Positions 26,094 through 35,080 are shown, counted from the stretch's first letter. The stretch is DNA of 64,000 nucleotides from an uncultured Porphyromonadaceae bacterium (GCA_900548975.1 URMS01000009.1:50987-114986); one strand, 5' to 3'. The notes: generated by a model from the sequence alone, not told the origin. Translations and numbers: made by a program.

Positions 26094-27190
26094 AGAAACT
26101 CTTGTACGGCGGCCTCGCACTGGCCGCGCTTGCGGTCTCCTCGTGCGGCGGTCCCAAAGGATGGAGCGTGGAAGGCACCGTGTCCGAACCGGCACTGGAG
26201 AAGATAGCCCTCGAGGCCTATAACAACGGCCTGTGGTATACCATCGACAGTCTGTCGGTGGGCAAGGACGGTAAATTCTCGTACCGCTCCGACGTCCCGG
26301 CACACTACGCCGAGGTGCTCCGTCTCACCGCCCCCGGCGGAAGCATCTATTTCCCGGTCGACTCCTGCGATAAGGTGACCGTCACGGCCTACGGACAGCA
26401 TTTCGGCTCTGGCTATACCCTCGGAGGCACCGACCTGGCCCGCACCGTATGCGCCATCGACAGCACCATAGCCGCCGCAACGGCCGCCAAAGGCGCTGAA
26501 GCCGCATCCGACACCGAGCTGCGCCGCACGCTGGTGAACTATATCACCGCCGACACCACCGGTGCGGTGGCATATTATGTCATAGGCAAGTCGATCGGCG
26601 GACAGCCGTTGTTCAATCCCAAGGAAGAATTCGGCAACCGTGTATACGGCGCCGCCGCACAGATATTCGCCTCTTTCGCTCCCGAGGATCCGCGCGGCAA
26701 GGCTCTGCGCGCAGCTTTCTTCGAAGGCCGCAACGCCATGGGCAAACTCCAGGTAACCCCCGGCACCGTGCTCGAGGCCACCGAGACAGGCTATATCGAC
26801 CTCTCCAACTACGACGACCGCGGCGTGAAGCACTCAATCTCCGACCTCGTGAAGGACGGCAAACTGGTCGTGGTAAGCTTCACCGCCTATTCTACCGACG
26901 CATCGGTGGCCTACAACGCCATTCTCAACGATATCTACACCAAGAACCACGACAAGGGTCTGGAGATATTCCAGATCGCCTTCGACGACGACGAGCAGGC
27001 ATGGAAGACCGTGGCCCGCAACCTGCCGTGGATTACCGTGTGGAACTCTCCCTCCGACGGCGTCGGTGCTCTCACCAACTATAATGTCGGCGCCTTCCCC
27101 ACCACATTCATCATCAACCGCAAGGGCGAGATCGTGGCCCGCATCGCCGACCCCACGAAGCTCGCCGCCGAAGTCGCCAAATACCTCTGA
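26090..27190 (+). CDS. Thioredoxin-fold lipoprotein (DUF4369-TlpA architecture) without CxxC
   Basis: A 366-residue lipoprotein (cysteine 19 in AVSSCGG). Residues about 25-120 resemble the DUF4369 beta domain found before thioredoxin domains in Bacteroidetes. The C-terminal 130 residues have the TlpA/AhpC fold: KLVVVSFTAYSTDAS, LEIFQIAFDDDEQAWK, and the cis-proline region NYNVGAFPTTFIINRKGEIVAR. At the position of the redox WCxxC the sequence reads AYSTDAS, so no disulfide chemistry is expected. A non-redox or binding role is inferred. Confidence 0.85.
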   Translation: MKKLLYGGLALAALAVSSCGGPKGWSVEGTVSEPALEKIALEAYNNGLWYTIDSLSVGKDGKFSYRSDVPAHYAEVLRLTAPGGSIYFPVDSCDKVTVTAYGQHFGSGYTLGGTDLARTVCAIDSTIAAATAAKGAEAASDTELRRTLVNYITADTTGAVAYYVIGKSIGGQPLFNPKEEFGNRVYGAAAQIFASFAPEDPRGKALRAAFFEGRNAMGKLQVTPGTVLEATETGYIDLSNYDDRGVKHSISDLVKDGKLVVVSFTAYSTDASVAYNAILNDIYTKNHDKGLEIFQIAFDDDEQAWKTVARNLPWITVWNSPSDGVGALTNYNVGAFPTTFIINRKGEIVARIADPTKLAAEVAKYL

Positions 27191-27213
27191 TACAACACTA
27201 TCTTAAATAAATG

Positions 27214-27249
27214 CACACGACCCCGAACCACCCGGTCCGGGGTCGTGTG
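27214..27249 (+). terminator. Hairpin after the thioredoxin-fold gene
   Basis: A perfect 12-bp stem (27214-27225 with 27238-27249) with a 12-nt loop; no long T-run, so it may be a terminator or an mRNA end stabiliser. Confidence 0.6.
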
Positions 27250-27353
27250 TTATCCTCCCAACCGATGCCGCCGCGAGATTGTGCGGTAGATCATGGCCCG
27301 GAAAGAAAAAAAGTTCCGCGCTGATGATTGTGTCAGCCCAAGAGGACGTCTAC

Positions 27354-27553
27354 GGTGCCGGAGGCACCATGATTGTGGATAACCCCGGGTACCGCCCGGG
27401 GTTAGGCGATACCCCCGATCCACCAGTCCCGGAGGGACGTCTCGTGGCCCCTTAAGATACATCACAAGACGTCCCTCCGGGACTATCGGCCTCTGATGGC
27501 CCATGCCCCGGGCGTTGCCCGGGGTTATCCACAACTGCTGTGCCTCCGGCACA
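27354..27553. repeat. 200-bp nested palindrome, copy 1
   Basis: Outer arms 27355-27389 and 27518-27552 are complementary except for a 5-nt patch; each contains the mini-hairpin GTGCC-GGA-GGCAC and CCCCGGG blocks. Inner arms 27425-27446 and 27463-27484 match at 21 of 22 positions, each with the mini-hairpin GTCCC-GGA-GGGAC, and close a 16-nt loop. The same architecture with different stem sequences occurs at 42764-42972. Confidence 0.85.
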
Positions 27554-27690
27554 CCGCGGCCTGCGGTTGAATATCCGCCGCCCGGACACATGGGAGCGCC
27601 CCTACGAGGCGTGCCCGCTGCGGACTCTAAAATACCCTACGCGCGAGCGCATGGGGCTGTATACGGATGCGGCCTCGCCGAGGCCTTTTG
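27554..27690 (-). repeat. Partial module A and inverted module C
   Basis: CCGCGGCCTGCGGTTGAATAT (27554-27574) is the end of the module A repeat in minus orientation. 27602-27690 is an inverted, diverged copy of module C (compare 37392-37494), ending in GGCCTCG-C-CGAGGCC followed by TTTT, which could act as a terminator. A second small hairpin GAGCC/GGCTC followed by TTTT is at 27701-27720. Confidence 0.75.
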
Positions 27691-27762
27691 TCACTTCGGC
27701 GAGCCTCCGAAGGCTCTTTTCGCACGGGGATTTTAGGGTCGCGTGGCCGCGAGAAAAGATGA

Positions 27763-29625
27763 TTAGGCGGGGTCGTTTTCAGACCACACAATTTCGCCTT
27801 TTTTGTTAATATAGGCGAGGCCCGATTCGCTTTCGACCTCGGCAAGGCCATCCTTGAAATATACAGGCTTTTTATATCTGAATGGAATAACAAGATTTCC
27901 ATTTTTGTCAACGGCGCCCCATAAGCCTTCTGCATTTTTGACACATCCCAGTCCATCGCTAAAAGAATAGGCATATTCGAATGAACAGGGAATTGCCTGT
28001 ATTCCATTTTTGTCGATAAATCCCCATAATCCCTCTTTGTTTTGGACACATGCAAGACCATCACTAAAATAGGAGGCATTTTTAAAGGTGCAAGGGATTA
28101 CCTGCTTACCATTCTTGTCAATATAGCCCCATAGGCCCTCTTTGCCTTGTATTGTTGTCAGTCCGTCGCAAAAAAAGCCGACATTTTTGAAGGAGCAAGG
28201 AATTACAAATTTTCCATTCTTATCGATAAATCCATATAACCCTTTTTTATTTATGACACTTGCCAGTCCTTCGCTAAAAAAAGGACATGAATCTTCGAAT
28301 GAACATGGAACTACCATTTTCCCATTCTTATCGATGTACCCATACAGTCTATCATTATTTTGGACACGCGCCAGACCATCGATAAAAGAATGAGCATTCT
28401 TGAAAGAGCATGGAACCGCCATATTCCCATATCTATCGATATATCCAAATAGTCCGTCTTTGTTTTGGACCATCGCCAGACCATCGCTAAAAAAATCCGC
28501 AAATTTGAATGAGCAAGGGATTGCCAAATTTCCATTTCTGTCGATAAATCCAAATAGTCCATCTTTATTTTTGACCCTTGCCAGACCTTCTGTAAAAAGA
28601 TCTGCATAATTGAATGAAGAGGTATAAGAATCGGCTAAATTTATCCAATTTCCATCTATAAATACACATAGATCTAAACCATTTGAGAACTCTTCACTAT
28701 AAGAATTTTCATATCTGAATATGCAGGGAATAACTGTCTTTCCTGTTTTATCTATGAACCCCCAGAGGCATTTTTCATTCTGGATTTTTGCCATTCCTTC
28801 GCTAAAATGACCGGCTCCATAGAACTGGCATGGTATTCTTAGGTTGCCGTGGATGTCGATATAACCGTAACGGCCGTTTTTACGAACCGGAAATAGTGAA
28901 AGTGATTCGAGTGCTTCATCGATGCGTTTTCTGAGGCGGATTTCGATGAAGTCGGTATAGTCGTTGTCGGTAACGGTGTAGCGCACTTGCTCGCGAATGT
29001 CGGGGTTTTCGGTGCTTATGAATTCGAGCAAGTGATTGCCCTTGTTGAGCCGTATTGAGGTCTCTTCGTCCGGACGTGCCACGGTTAAGAGTTTGTGAAA
29101 ACGGTTTATCGAGCATTCGGCATCGGTCAGAACGAAAATCTCCGCACCATTGGCGGTGTCGGTATTGCCGGTATTATATGGCGATACGATGGGCGCGATA
29201 CGATTGCGGACCAGTTTGTCGACAGATTCCTGAAGCAGCGATTCGCTGTCGATTTTCGAGAACTGGTGCTGCCCGATGATACTTCGCACGTCTTCGGGCA
29301 GAGAGGCGGGGAACGCCTTGAAGAGGCCGTCGAAATTCACCGGAACGATGTTTCGCTCCGTCTTCATGGCATATACTATTTCGTGACGCACCCAGTCGTC
29401 TTCGTTCACGCAGCGGTCGAGGCTGCCTGGCGAAAGAATGAATATGAATACTGGGGCGCTTTCGATGGCCTGCATTATGCGGCTGTCGAAACGGCCGTCG
29501 TTGAGTTCGTCGTAGTCGAGGAATACGCGGTAGCCTCGTCTTTCGAGTTCCGCTTTCAGGATTCGGGCGTAGTGAGCGCCTCCCTGACGCCGATAGCTTA
29601 TAAAAACAGAGTAGTCCATTGCCAT
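27763..29625 (-). CDS. TIR-domain protein with C-terminal WG repeats
   Basis: A 620-residue protein without signal peptide. Residues 1-130 form a TIR domain: DYSVFISYRR, a conserved FLDYDELNDGRFD loop, and SPGSLDRCVNEDDWVRHEIVYAM, where Glu82 aligns with the catalytic glutamate of NAD-cleaving TIR domains such as SARM1 (DWVHKEIV). Residues about 250-615 consist of nine or ten WG repeats of roughly 35 residues (pattern xGLWGYIDKNGKxVIPCxFKNAxxFSDGLAxVQNKE). The repeat region is clearly AT-richer than its neighbours, which suggests transfer or recent expansion. It is divergent from a CHAT protease gene across 146 bp. An NADase effector with a WG sensing domain is plausible but inferred. Met3 is an alternative start. 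Confidence 0.88.
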   Translation of the reverse strand: MAMDYSVFISYRRQGGAHYARILKAELERRGYRVFLDYDELNDGRFDSRIMQAIESAPVFIFILSPGSLDRCVNEDDWVRHEIVYAMKTERNIVPVNFDGLFKAFPASLPEDVRSIIGQHQFSKIDSESLLQESVDKLVRNRIAPIVSPYNTGNTDTANGAEIFVLTDAECSINRFHKLLTVARPDEETSIRLNKGNHLLEFISTENPDIREQVRYTVTDNDYTDFIEIRLRKRIDEALESLSLFPVRKNGRYGYIDIHGNLRIPCQFYGAGHFSEGMAKIQNEKCLWGFIDKTGKTVIPCIFRYENSYSEEFSNGLDLCVFIDGNWINLADSYTSSFNYADLFTEGLARVKNKDGLFGFIDRNGNLAIPCSFKFADFFSDGLAMVQNKDGLFGYIDRYGNMAVPCSFKNAHSFIDGLARVQNNDRLYGYIDKNGKMVVPCSFEDSCPFFSEGLASVINKKGLYGFIDKNGKFVIPCSFKNVGFFCDGLTTIQGKEGLWGYIDKNGKQVIPCTFKNASYFSDGLACVQNKEGLWGFIDKNGIQAIPCSFEYAYSFSDGLGCVKNAEGLWGAVDKNGNLVIPFRYKKPVYFKDGLAEVESESGLAYINKKGEIVWSENDPA

Positions 29626-29641
29626 GCCGGTATAGTTATGC

Positions 29642-29672
29642 GCAAATATAGCAATAATCGTTGGATATCAAA
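29642..29672 (-). promoter_or_regulatory. Promoter of the TIR-WG gene
   Basis: On the minus strand TTTG (29672-29669), a 19-bp spacer and TATATTTG (29649-29642), 16 bp before the ATG. Confidence 0.75.
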
Positions 29673-29700
29673 AGATAATGTGATCTCTATCGCGAAGCGA

Positions 29701-29732
29701 TTTGATGGAGTCGGATTTCTTTTATATCTTTG
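29701..29732 (+). promoter_or_regulatory. Promoter of the CHAT gene
   Basis: TTTG at 29701-29704, a 20-bp spacer and TATCTTTG at 29725-29732, matching the consensus exactly. It is back-to-back with the TIR promoter, 28 bp apart. Confidence 0.85.
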
Positions 29733-29771
29733 TCATGACCATCCTCTTTCACATTTTTATCTTTCCTTGTC

Positions 29772-32700
29772 ATGAACCGTTATTTTCTCATTATATTGAT
29801 TTCTGTTGTAGCTTTTTCGGTCCACGCGGGAGGCAATTTCGACTATAAATCGTTTCGGGAGTCGAAGAAAAAGATACCCGAACTGATACAGCAGGGCAAA
29901 TACTCCGAGGCTGCCGCCATGGCCACAGAGGCAGAGCTATACGCCCGCAACGAGCTATTTTACATGAAAGATGTCAATTATATTGACGTCAGCAGAGCAT
30001 CGGAAAACTGGCTTTCTGCTTATAATAATCTGCAAAGTGTGCGGCAGAAGTGGAGCGACCGTTCGTTTAAAGCCTCGCTCGACAGCGTAGACCGGATTCA
30101 CACTATCCTTAGCAGCCCGCAGACGGCAGAGACACTCGACTCTCTGCTTGGGCCGGAAAATATTTTTACACGAAGAGCATTTCTTACCTTGGCGGCCGAT
30201 ATGGTGGCCAAGATATATGATAATCCCGAGGTGAACGAAAGGTACCGTCGGTTCGTCGATTATCTGTGCGAATGTTACGGCTCCTCACATCCGATGCCTG
30301 TGATAGCGAGAATGATATTGTACGACAAAATGTGCACTACTTCGCGGCAGATGGTGAACGGATCGCTGTTTATGACCACAGACGAAGTCGACCGCTGGCT
30401 CGAGGACTATGAGCGCTCAGGCCTCGGACATGCCTATACCTGCATGCTGTCGGCCGACCGGCAGTATCAGTACAGTTTTATTATTACGCATCTGGAAGTA
30501 TACTACTACGACAACCATAAGTATGCCCGTGCGGTGGCTCTGTGGGAAAACGAATACAACGAGCCCGACAGCATCTACGGCAAGTCGCGCCGTAAGCGCC
30601 GTGCGGCTGTGGCAAAGGAACTTGGCGGTATCTTCCTGAAAATCGGCGACCCTGATCTTGCCGAGAAATGGCTTGTGGAGGCCGAGCGGCAGCGGCTGAA
30701 GCTTCAGGATACCGATTCTATTCCCCCTCTGAACTTAAAATACCGTACACAGCTTGCCTCGCTGCGCGGCCACGGCATGGACGGCGATGCGCAGGCCGTT
30801 CTCGACAAGGCAAGCCGCGCGATGGCCGACTACAAGCCGGCGTCTGCATATTTTTACGCCGAAGCCGATTTTATGCGCAATCTCGACGGAGTGATGAATC
30901 TTGCCGATTACTATGTGCGCAAAGGCGATGCCGACGGTTTCCGCAGCTGCTACGATCACCCCATATGGTTTTTTGCCGACAGTCTGCAGCGGGCTTCCGA
31001 CAAGCACGGCGCCAATGCCGAATTCTACCGCCGCTGGCTGAAGATGGTCAATATGTCGGCGGAGGTGGCTCTGCGCCACGGCGGCGACTTAGATTCGGTT
31101 GCCTCATACCTCGAGGCCATACATGGCGATCAGGATTTTTTCATGATCGATGCCGATTATTATCAGAAAGTGAGTCAGAACCTTGCCCGAACATATCTCG
31201 CCACTGGCAGGGGCGACCGATGCGCCGCCTTGCTGACCGACATCTGGAAAAGGCAGAAGTCGGAACTCCTCGGCGAGCTGCTCGATCTGTCTGCTGAATA
31301 CCGCGCGCAGTATTTTCAGTCGAACTCTGCTCTGATGCAGGACATTATACCACGTTCGGCGGCCGCTTTCCCGGCCGATACGGCGATAGCACGCATAGCC
31401 TACGACAATGCTCTGCTGTGTAAAGGCCTGATGCTGAATGTGGAACAGTCGGTGTATGCACGCTTGTCGGCCATGGATCCCGTTAAGGCCGACAGCCTGT
31501 ATTCGCTGCTTAGAGATCTTAAATCCAGGCTTGTCGAGAGCAATGATACAGAGGAGCAGAAGCTTCTTCCGGCTAAGATACATGAGATTGAGGCAGAGAT
31601 AAGCCGCATGGCCATGAGCGCGGGCATCAACACCATGACGCTCGATATATCGCCGGACGATGTCTCCCGGGCGCTAAAGCCCGATGAGGCCGCCATCGAG
31701 TTTATGAAAGCCGGCGGCGATTCATTTGTGGCTCTGGTGCTCCGGGCCGGCGACCGCGCACCGCGCATAGTGCCTCTGACGATAAGCGGCCTCGACAGTC
31801 CCGACGCTATATCGTCGGGCCGGGCTTACGACATGGTCTGGGCGCCTCTCGAGCCATATCTTCAGGGGGCCGGTACAGTTTATTTCTCGCCCGACGGCGT
31901 GCTCTATTCCATGCCGGTGGAGTATGCGTCGGGTCCCGGCGGTTCCGTCATGGCCGACCGCGTCGATATGCGGCGCCTGTCATCGACACGCGAGATTGTC
32001 GGCGGCAGACAGGGCGAGAGTTCCCGCACGGCGGCTGTCTTCGGCGGTCTCGACTATAATGTCGAACCCGAGAGCGCGCTTGCAAATGACGGCAATGACC
32101 TGTATGCACTGCGCACACGCTCGGCTGTGCGCAAGCGCTTCGGCGAGGGCTTCCATTTCGGCCTGTTGCCCGCTACCGGCGCCGAGGCAGAGGATGTGGC
32201 GATGTCGCTTGGCGACATGGGCTACGACGCGCGCCTGTTCACCGGCGCCGACGGTACCGAAGCCGCGTTCCGCGCCCTTTCGGGCAGTTCGCCCGGCGTT
32301 TTGCATATAGCTACCCACGGATTCTATCACAACGAGGCCCCCGGTGATACCATCGACGGCTACGACCGCCTGCTGCCGCAGATGCTCTCGAAAGAGATGC
32401 GCGCCATGTCGCGAAGCGGCATAGTGCTCGCCGGTGCCAACAGCCTCTTCAGCTCTGCTGCTCCGACTGGCTGGGACAACGATGGTGTCATGACGGCATT
32501 CGACATCGCCGGTCTCGATTTCAGCAATACCTCTTTGGTAGTGCTGTCGGCATGCCAGACCGGTCTCGGCGATATATCGGTTGAAGGTGTGGCCGGTCTG
32601 CAGCGCGGGTTCAAGAAAGCGGGTGCTCGGTCGGTTCTCATGAGTCTCTGGCCGGTCGATGATATAGCCACCTACCGGCTGATGGAAAAATTCTACTCCG

Positions 32701-32816
32701 CCCTCGCCGCAGGAAAGAACCGCCATCGGGCTCTTGCCGAGGCCCGCGAACATCTTCGCGCCGACCCCCGGCACAGCGACTTCCGCTATTGGGGCGCATT
32801 CGTTCTCCTCGATTAA
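29772..32816 (+). CDS. Exported CHAT-domain (caspase-like) protease with TPR-like repeats
   Basis: A 1014-residue protein. The N-terminus MNRYFLIILISVVAFSVHAGG is a signal peptide, so the protein should be periplasmic or outer-membrane associated. Residues about 30-640 are helical TPR-like repeats (QGKYSEAAAMATEAELYARN, ATGRGDRCAALLTDIWKRQ). The C-terminal 350 residues are a CHAT domain with the catalytic histidine in LHIATHGFYH and cysteine in VVLSACQTGLGD, followed by GVAGLQRGFKKAGARSVLMSLWPVDD, the usual CHAT ending. The fold is that of caspases and separases. Divergent pairing with a TIR protein hints at stress or defence signalling, although the predicted export argues against direct contact with a cytoplasmic TIR protein. 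Confidence 0.9.
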   Translation: MNRYFLIILISVVAFSVHAGGNFDYKSFRESKKKIPELIQQGKYSEAAAMATEAELYARNELFYMKDVNYIDVSRASENWLSAYNNLQSVRQKWSDRSFKASLDSVDRIHTILSSPQTAETLDSLLGPENIFTRRAFLTLAADMVAKIYDNPEVNERYRRFVDYLCECYGSSHPMPVIARMILYDKMCTTSRQMVNGSLFMTTDEVDRWLEDYERSGLGHAYTCMLSADRQYQYSFIITHLEVYYYDNHKYARAVALWENEYNEPDSIYGKSRRKRRAAVAKELGGIFLKIGDPDLAEKWLVEAERQRLKLQDTDSIPPLNLKYRTQLASLRGHGMDGDAQAVLDKASRAMADYKPASAYFYAEADFMRNLDGVMNLADYYVRKGDADGFRSCYDHPIWFFADSLQRASDKHGANAEFYRRWLKMVNMSAEVALRHGGDLDSVASYLEAIHGDQDFFMIDADYYQKVSQNLARTYLATGRGDRCAALLTDIWKRQKSELLGELLDLSAEYRAQYFQSNSALMQDIIPRSAAAFPADTAIARIAYDNALLCKGLMLNVEQSVYARLSAMDPVKADSLYSLLRDLKSRLVESNDTEEQKLLPAKIHEIEAEISRMAMSAGINTMTLDISPDDVSRALKPDEAAIEFMKAGGDSFVALVLRAGDRAPRIVPLTISGLDSPDAISSGRAYDMVWAPLEPYLQGAGTVYFSPDGVLYSMPVEYASGPGGSVMADRVDMRRLSSTREIVGGRQGESSRTAAVFGGLDYNVEPESALANDGNDLYALRTRSAVRKRFGEGFHFGLLPATGAEAEDVAMSLGDMGYDARLFTGADGTEAAFRALSGSSPGVLHIATHGFYHNEAPGDTIDGYDRLLPQMLSKEMRAMSRSGIVLAGANSLFSSAAPTGWDNDGVMTAFDIAGLDFSNTSLVVLSACQTGLGDISVEGVAGLQRGFKKAGARSVLMSLWPVDDIATYRLMEKFYSALAAGKNRHRALAEAREHLRADPRHSDFRYWGAFVLLD

Positions 32817-32845
32817 GTGTAATTTGAGTTAAAAGTGGCGGAGGG

Positions 32846-32876
32846 CTTGCGGATTGAGAAAAAAGACGTAAATTTG
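32846..32876 (+). promoter_or_regulatory. Promoter of the ferredoxin gene
   Basis: CTTG at 32846-32849 and TAAATTTG at 32869-32876 with a 19-bp spacer. Confidence 0.65.
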
Positions 32877-32920
32877 CAGGACAAAACAACAATTCGTAAA
32901 TTTCTAAACAGACAGTAATC

Positions 32921-33091
32921 ATGGCTTACGTAATCACTGACAGCTGCGTGGCTTGCGGCACCTGCCTGCCCGAATGCCCCGTCGGCGCTATCTCCGAAGG
33001 CACTATCTATGTTATCGACCCTGATACCTGCATCGACTGCGGCACCTGCGCATCGGTTTGCCCCAACGAAGCAATTATCCCCGGCGAATAA
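32921..33091 (+). CDS. 2[4Fe-4S] ferredoxin
   Basis: A 56-residue low-potential electron carrier of the clostridial type. Two motifs, CVACGTCLPECP and CIDCGTCASVCP, hold eight cysteines for two [4Fe-4S] clusters. It starts MAYVITDSC and ends IPGE. The gene has its own promoter and a strong terminator and is monocistronic; partners could be pyruvate:ferredoxin oxidoreductase or Rnf, which are not in this window. Confidence 0.95.
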   Translation: MAYVITDSCVACGTCLPECPVGAISEGTIYVIDPDTCIDCGTCASVCPNEAIIPGE

Positions 33092-33119
33092 TAGATTCGG
33101 AAAAACTGAAAAAAGAACT

Positions 33120-33162
33120 GACACCGTCAGGCCGAACAAAGGCCCGACGGTGTCGGTTTTTT
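33120..33162 (+). terminator. Terminator of the ferredoxin gene
   Basis: GACACCGTC (33120-33128) pairs with GACGGTGTC (33146-33154), extended by GGCC/GGCC, followed by GG and six T residues. Confidence 0.92.
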
Positions 33163-33166
33163 ATGT

Positions 33167-33391
33167 ATGACATTGAAAAATAAACGAAATCTATGGGGCC
33201 TGCTGGCCTGTGTGGGGCTGCTGTCGATAGTGGGGCGGGGTGCGCAGCTTGTGCTCGGCGGCGATATAGACGGCTGGCACATCACGTTTCAGCTGCTGGC
33301 TACGGCAGTTTTTACGGCCATATGGCTGCGATACCGGCGCCAGTACAAGGACGAGGAGTTCTATCGCCGCTATCGCGATGACTTCAGTTAG
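33167..33391 (+). CDS. Small two-helix membrane protein
   Basis: A 74-residue protein with a basic N-terminus, two hydrophobic segments (about residues 9-25 and 38-54) and a charged tail RYRRQYKDEEFYRRYRDDFS. Not recognised. It begins 5 bp after the ferredoxin terminator and its end overlaps the convergent SPOR gene by 8 bp. Confidence 0.65.
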   Translation: MTLKNKRNLWGLLACVGLLSIVGRGAQLVLGGDIDGWHITFQLLATAVFTAIWLRYRRQYKDEEFYRRYRDDFS

Positions 33392-33881
33392 AGAGCAGGA
33401 AGGGCAGGGGAGCCTTCACGGGTACCGGCGGATTGGCTTCGAATGCCTTGAGCGAGGCGTAGGCTTCGGAAAGATCGTCGGTCGACGCACAGATGATATA
33501 GTAGTAGGGTTCGGCCGTCTCCACCACGAAGGCGCCGGGATAGCCGGCACTGACGAGGCGGTCGCGCAGCGAGACGGCGTTGAAGCGCTGCTTGAACTGC
33601 CCCACGACCACATTGTAGCGGTGCAGGTTCTCGCGTATGCCGCCACCGCCGTCGGTGACGCGCACGCGCTGTATACGCACGTCGACTGTGGTGTCGCCGA
33701 CCGTCATGGGGCGTACCATGCCCTGGCGGCGTACCTCGCCGTAGACGGTCGAGTCGACCGACTGGCTCTCGCGCCGTGCCTCGATGGTTTTCTCGTAGGC
33801 GGCGCGATAGTTGGCTTCGGTGGTTTTACACGCCGTCGCCAGGACGGCGACGGCGCATATTACCGCGGTGAGTTTTCTCAT
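33384..33881 (-). CDS. SPOR-domain lipoprotein
   Basis: A 165-residue lipoprotein (cysteine 18 in LATACKTT). The C-terminal 75 residues (HRYNVVVGQFKQRFNAVSLRDRLVSAGYPGAFVVETAEPYYYIICAS) form a SPOR domain, which binds denuded peptidoglycan glycan strands, often at the septum. Its ATG overlaps the stop of the upstream C1 peptidase gene (ATGA), so the two are co-translated. Confidence 0.9.
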   Translation of the reverse strand: MRKLTAVICAVAVLATACKTTEANYRAAYEKTIEARRESQSVDSTVYGEVRRQGMVRPMTVGDTTVDVRIQRVRVTDGGGGIRENLHRYNVVVGQFKQRFNAVSLRDRLVSAGYPGAFVVETAEPYYYIICASTDDLSEAYASLKAFEANPPVPVKAPLPFLLSN

Positions 33882-35080
33882 TTGAGGTTAAGTTTCTTCG
33901 CTATGTTCTTTGGGATGGCGTCGCGGTGCACGAGGATGTTGACGGTCTTGGCCTTGAAGTAGGGCTCCGATACGTAGAAGAATCCGTCGTATTTCTGGTT
34001 GGTGTCCCACGAGTTTTTCACCTTGTAGTAGCGGTTGCCTTTCTGGTCTTTGGCCACACCGACGATTTCCATGCCGTGGTCGTCGGTCGTTTCCTGGCTG
34101 TCGAACATATCCTGGCGCAGTTCCTGGGTCACTTCGATTTCCTCGACCGGACCCTTGAATTCGAACTGCTTGCCGGCGCGCTCCTTGTCGGAGAGTTTCA
34201 CCCAGCGGGCGAGTTCGGTGCCGTTCATGTCGGTTTCGTCCTTGGCCTTGGGCATCAGTGCCACGCCGTCGTTCCATTTGAAACCGCCCTCGCTCACGTC
34301 GGCGGCCCATACGAGGGTGAAGCCGTTTTCGAGAGCGTTGTCGACCACTGCCTTGAATTCGTCGAGCGGCAGATTGTAGTACTGGCCGTAGAGCCAGTTG
34401 TCGGGCACCTCGAACACGAACTGCTCGTAGAACGGATGGTGGGTGAACGATGTCAGGGCTACGTAGTCCTCGAGCTTTATGGGCAGGCTTGCGGCGTAGC
34501 TCTGCGGGGTGTAGGTCTTGCCCTTGTATTCGAATGTTTCGGGCAGCTCGCCCAGATATGCGTCGAGCACGCCCTCGATGCCCTTTTTCCAGGCCTTGGA
34601 GAGCTTTTTGTTCGGTTTTTTGACGATGGCGTTGACGTAGGCCGCCAGAACGGCATCGAGTTCGCCATGCACATGCTTGTTCTCGCCGTATTCGAGTCCG
34701 CGATACACTTCCTCGGGCACGGCGCCGTAGTTTTTCCACACGTAGGGCACGTCCATGAGCGAGCCGCCGGGTGCGAAATTTGCCTGGCCGTACATGCGCA
34801 CGTATTTGTCGGCTTTGTCGCTGTAGCAGTGGCGAACGGTGAACATCTCGGAGATGTCGAGCGAGTCGCCGCCCAGACGGCGGATCTCGTCCTCGAAGAA
34901 CGATGTGCCGGCGAAGCACCAGCATGTGCCCGATTTATTCTGGTCTTTGACCGATGTCGTGGGCAGGGAGATGATGTCGGTGAATACGAATGTGGTGTCG
35001 GTGGCAACACTGTCGGCTGGAGCCTGAGCTACTGCCGGCACGGCAGCGGCACAAGCAAGGATAAGAGCCGGAATTTTCAT
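33878..35080 (-). CDS. Exported C1-family (bleomycin hydrolase/PepC-like) cysteine peptidase
   Basis: A 400-residue papain-like aminopeptidase with a signal peptide (MKIPALILACAAAVPAVAQA), unlike cytoplasmic PepC. The catalytic triad is visible: Cys in NKSGTCWCFAG, His in TDDHGMEIVG and Asn in VKNSWDT. Similar exported C1B peptidases are common in Bacteroidales and take part in peptide use. It is followed by the SPOR gene with a 4-bp overlap. Confidence 0.9.
   Translation of the reverse strand: MKIPALILACAAAVPAVAQAPADSVATDTTFVFTDIISLPTTSVKDQNKSGTCWCFAGTSFFEDEIRRLGGDSLDISEMFTVRHCYSDKADKYVRMYGQANFAPGGSLMDVPYVWKNYGAVPEEVYRGLEYGENKHVHGELDAVLAAYVNAIVKKPNKKLSKAWKKGIEGVLDAYLGELPETFEYKGKTYTPQSYAASLPIKLEDYVALTSFTHHPFYEQFVFEVPDNWLYGQYYNLPLDEFKAVVDNALENGFTLVWAADVSEGGFKWNDGVALMPKAKDETDMNGTELARWVKLSDKERAGKQFEFKGPVEEIEVTQELRQDMFDSQETTDDHGMEIVGVAKDQKGNRYYKVKNSWDTNQKYDGFFYVSEPYFKAKTVNILVHRDAIPKNIAKKLNLK

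Noticed and set aside
29772..32816. CHAT gene as part of a type III CRISPR (Craspase-like) system
   Set aside because: No gRAMP/Cas7-11 or array nearby and the protein has a signal peptide.
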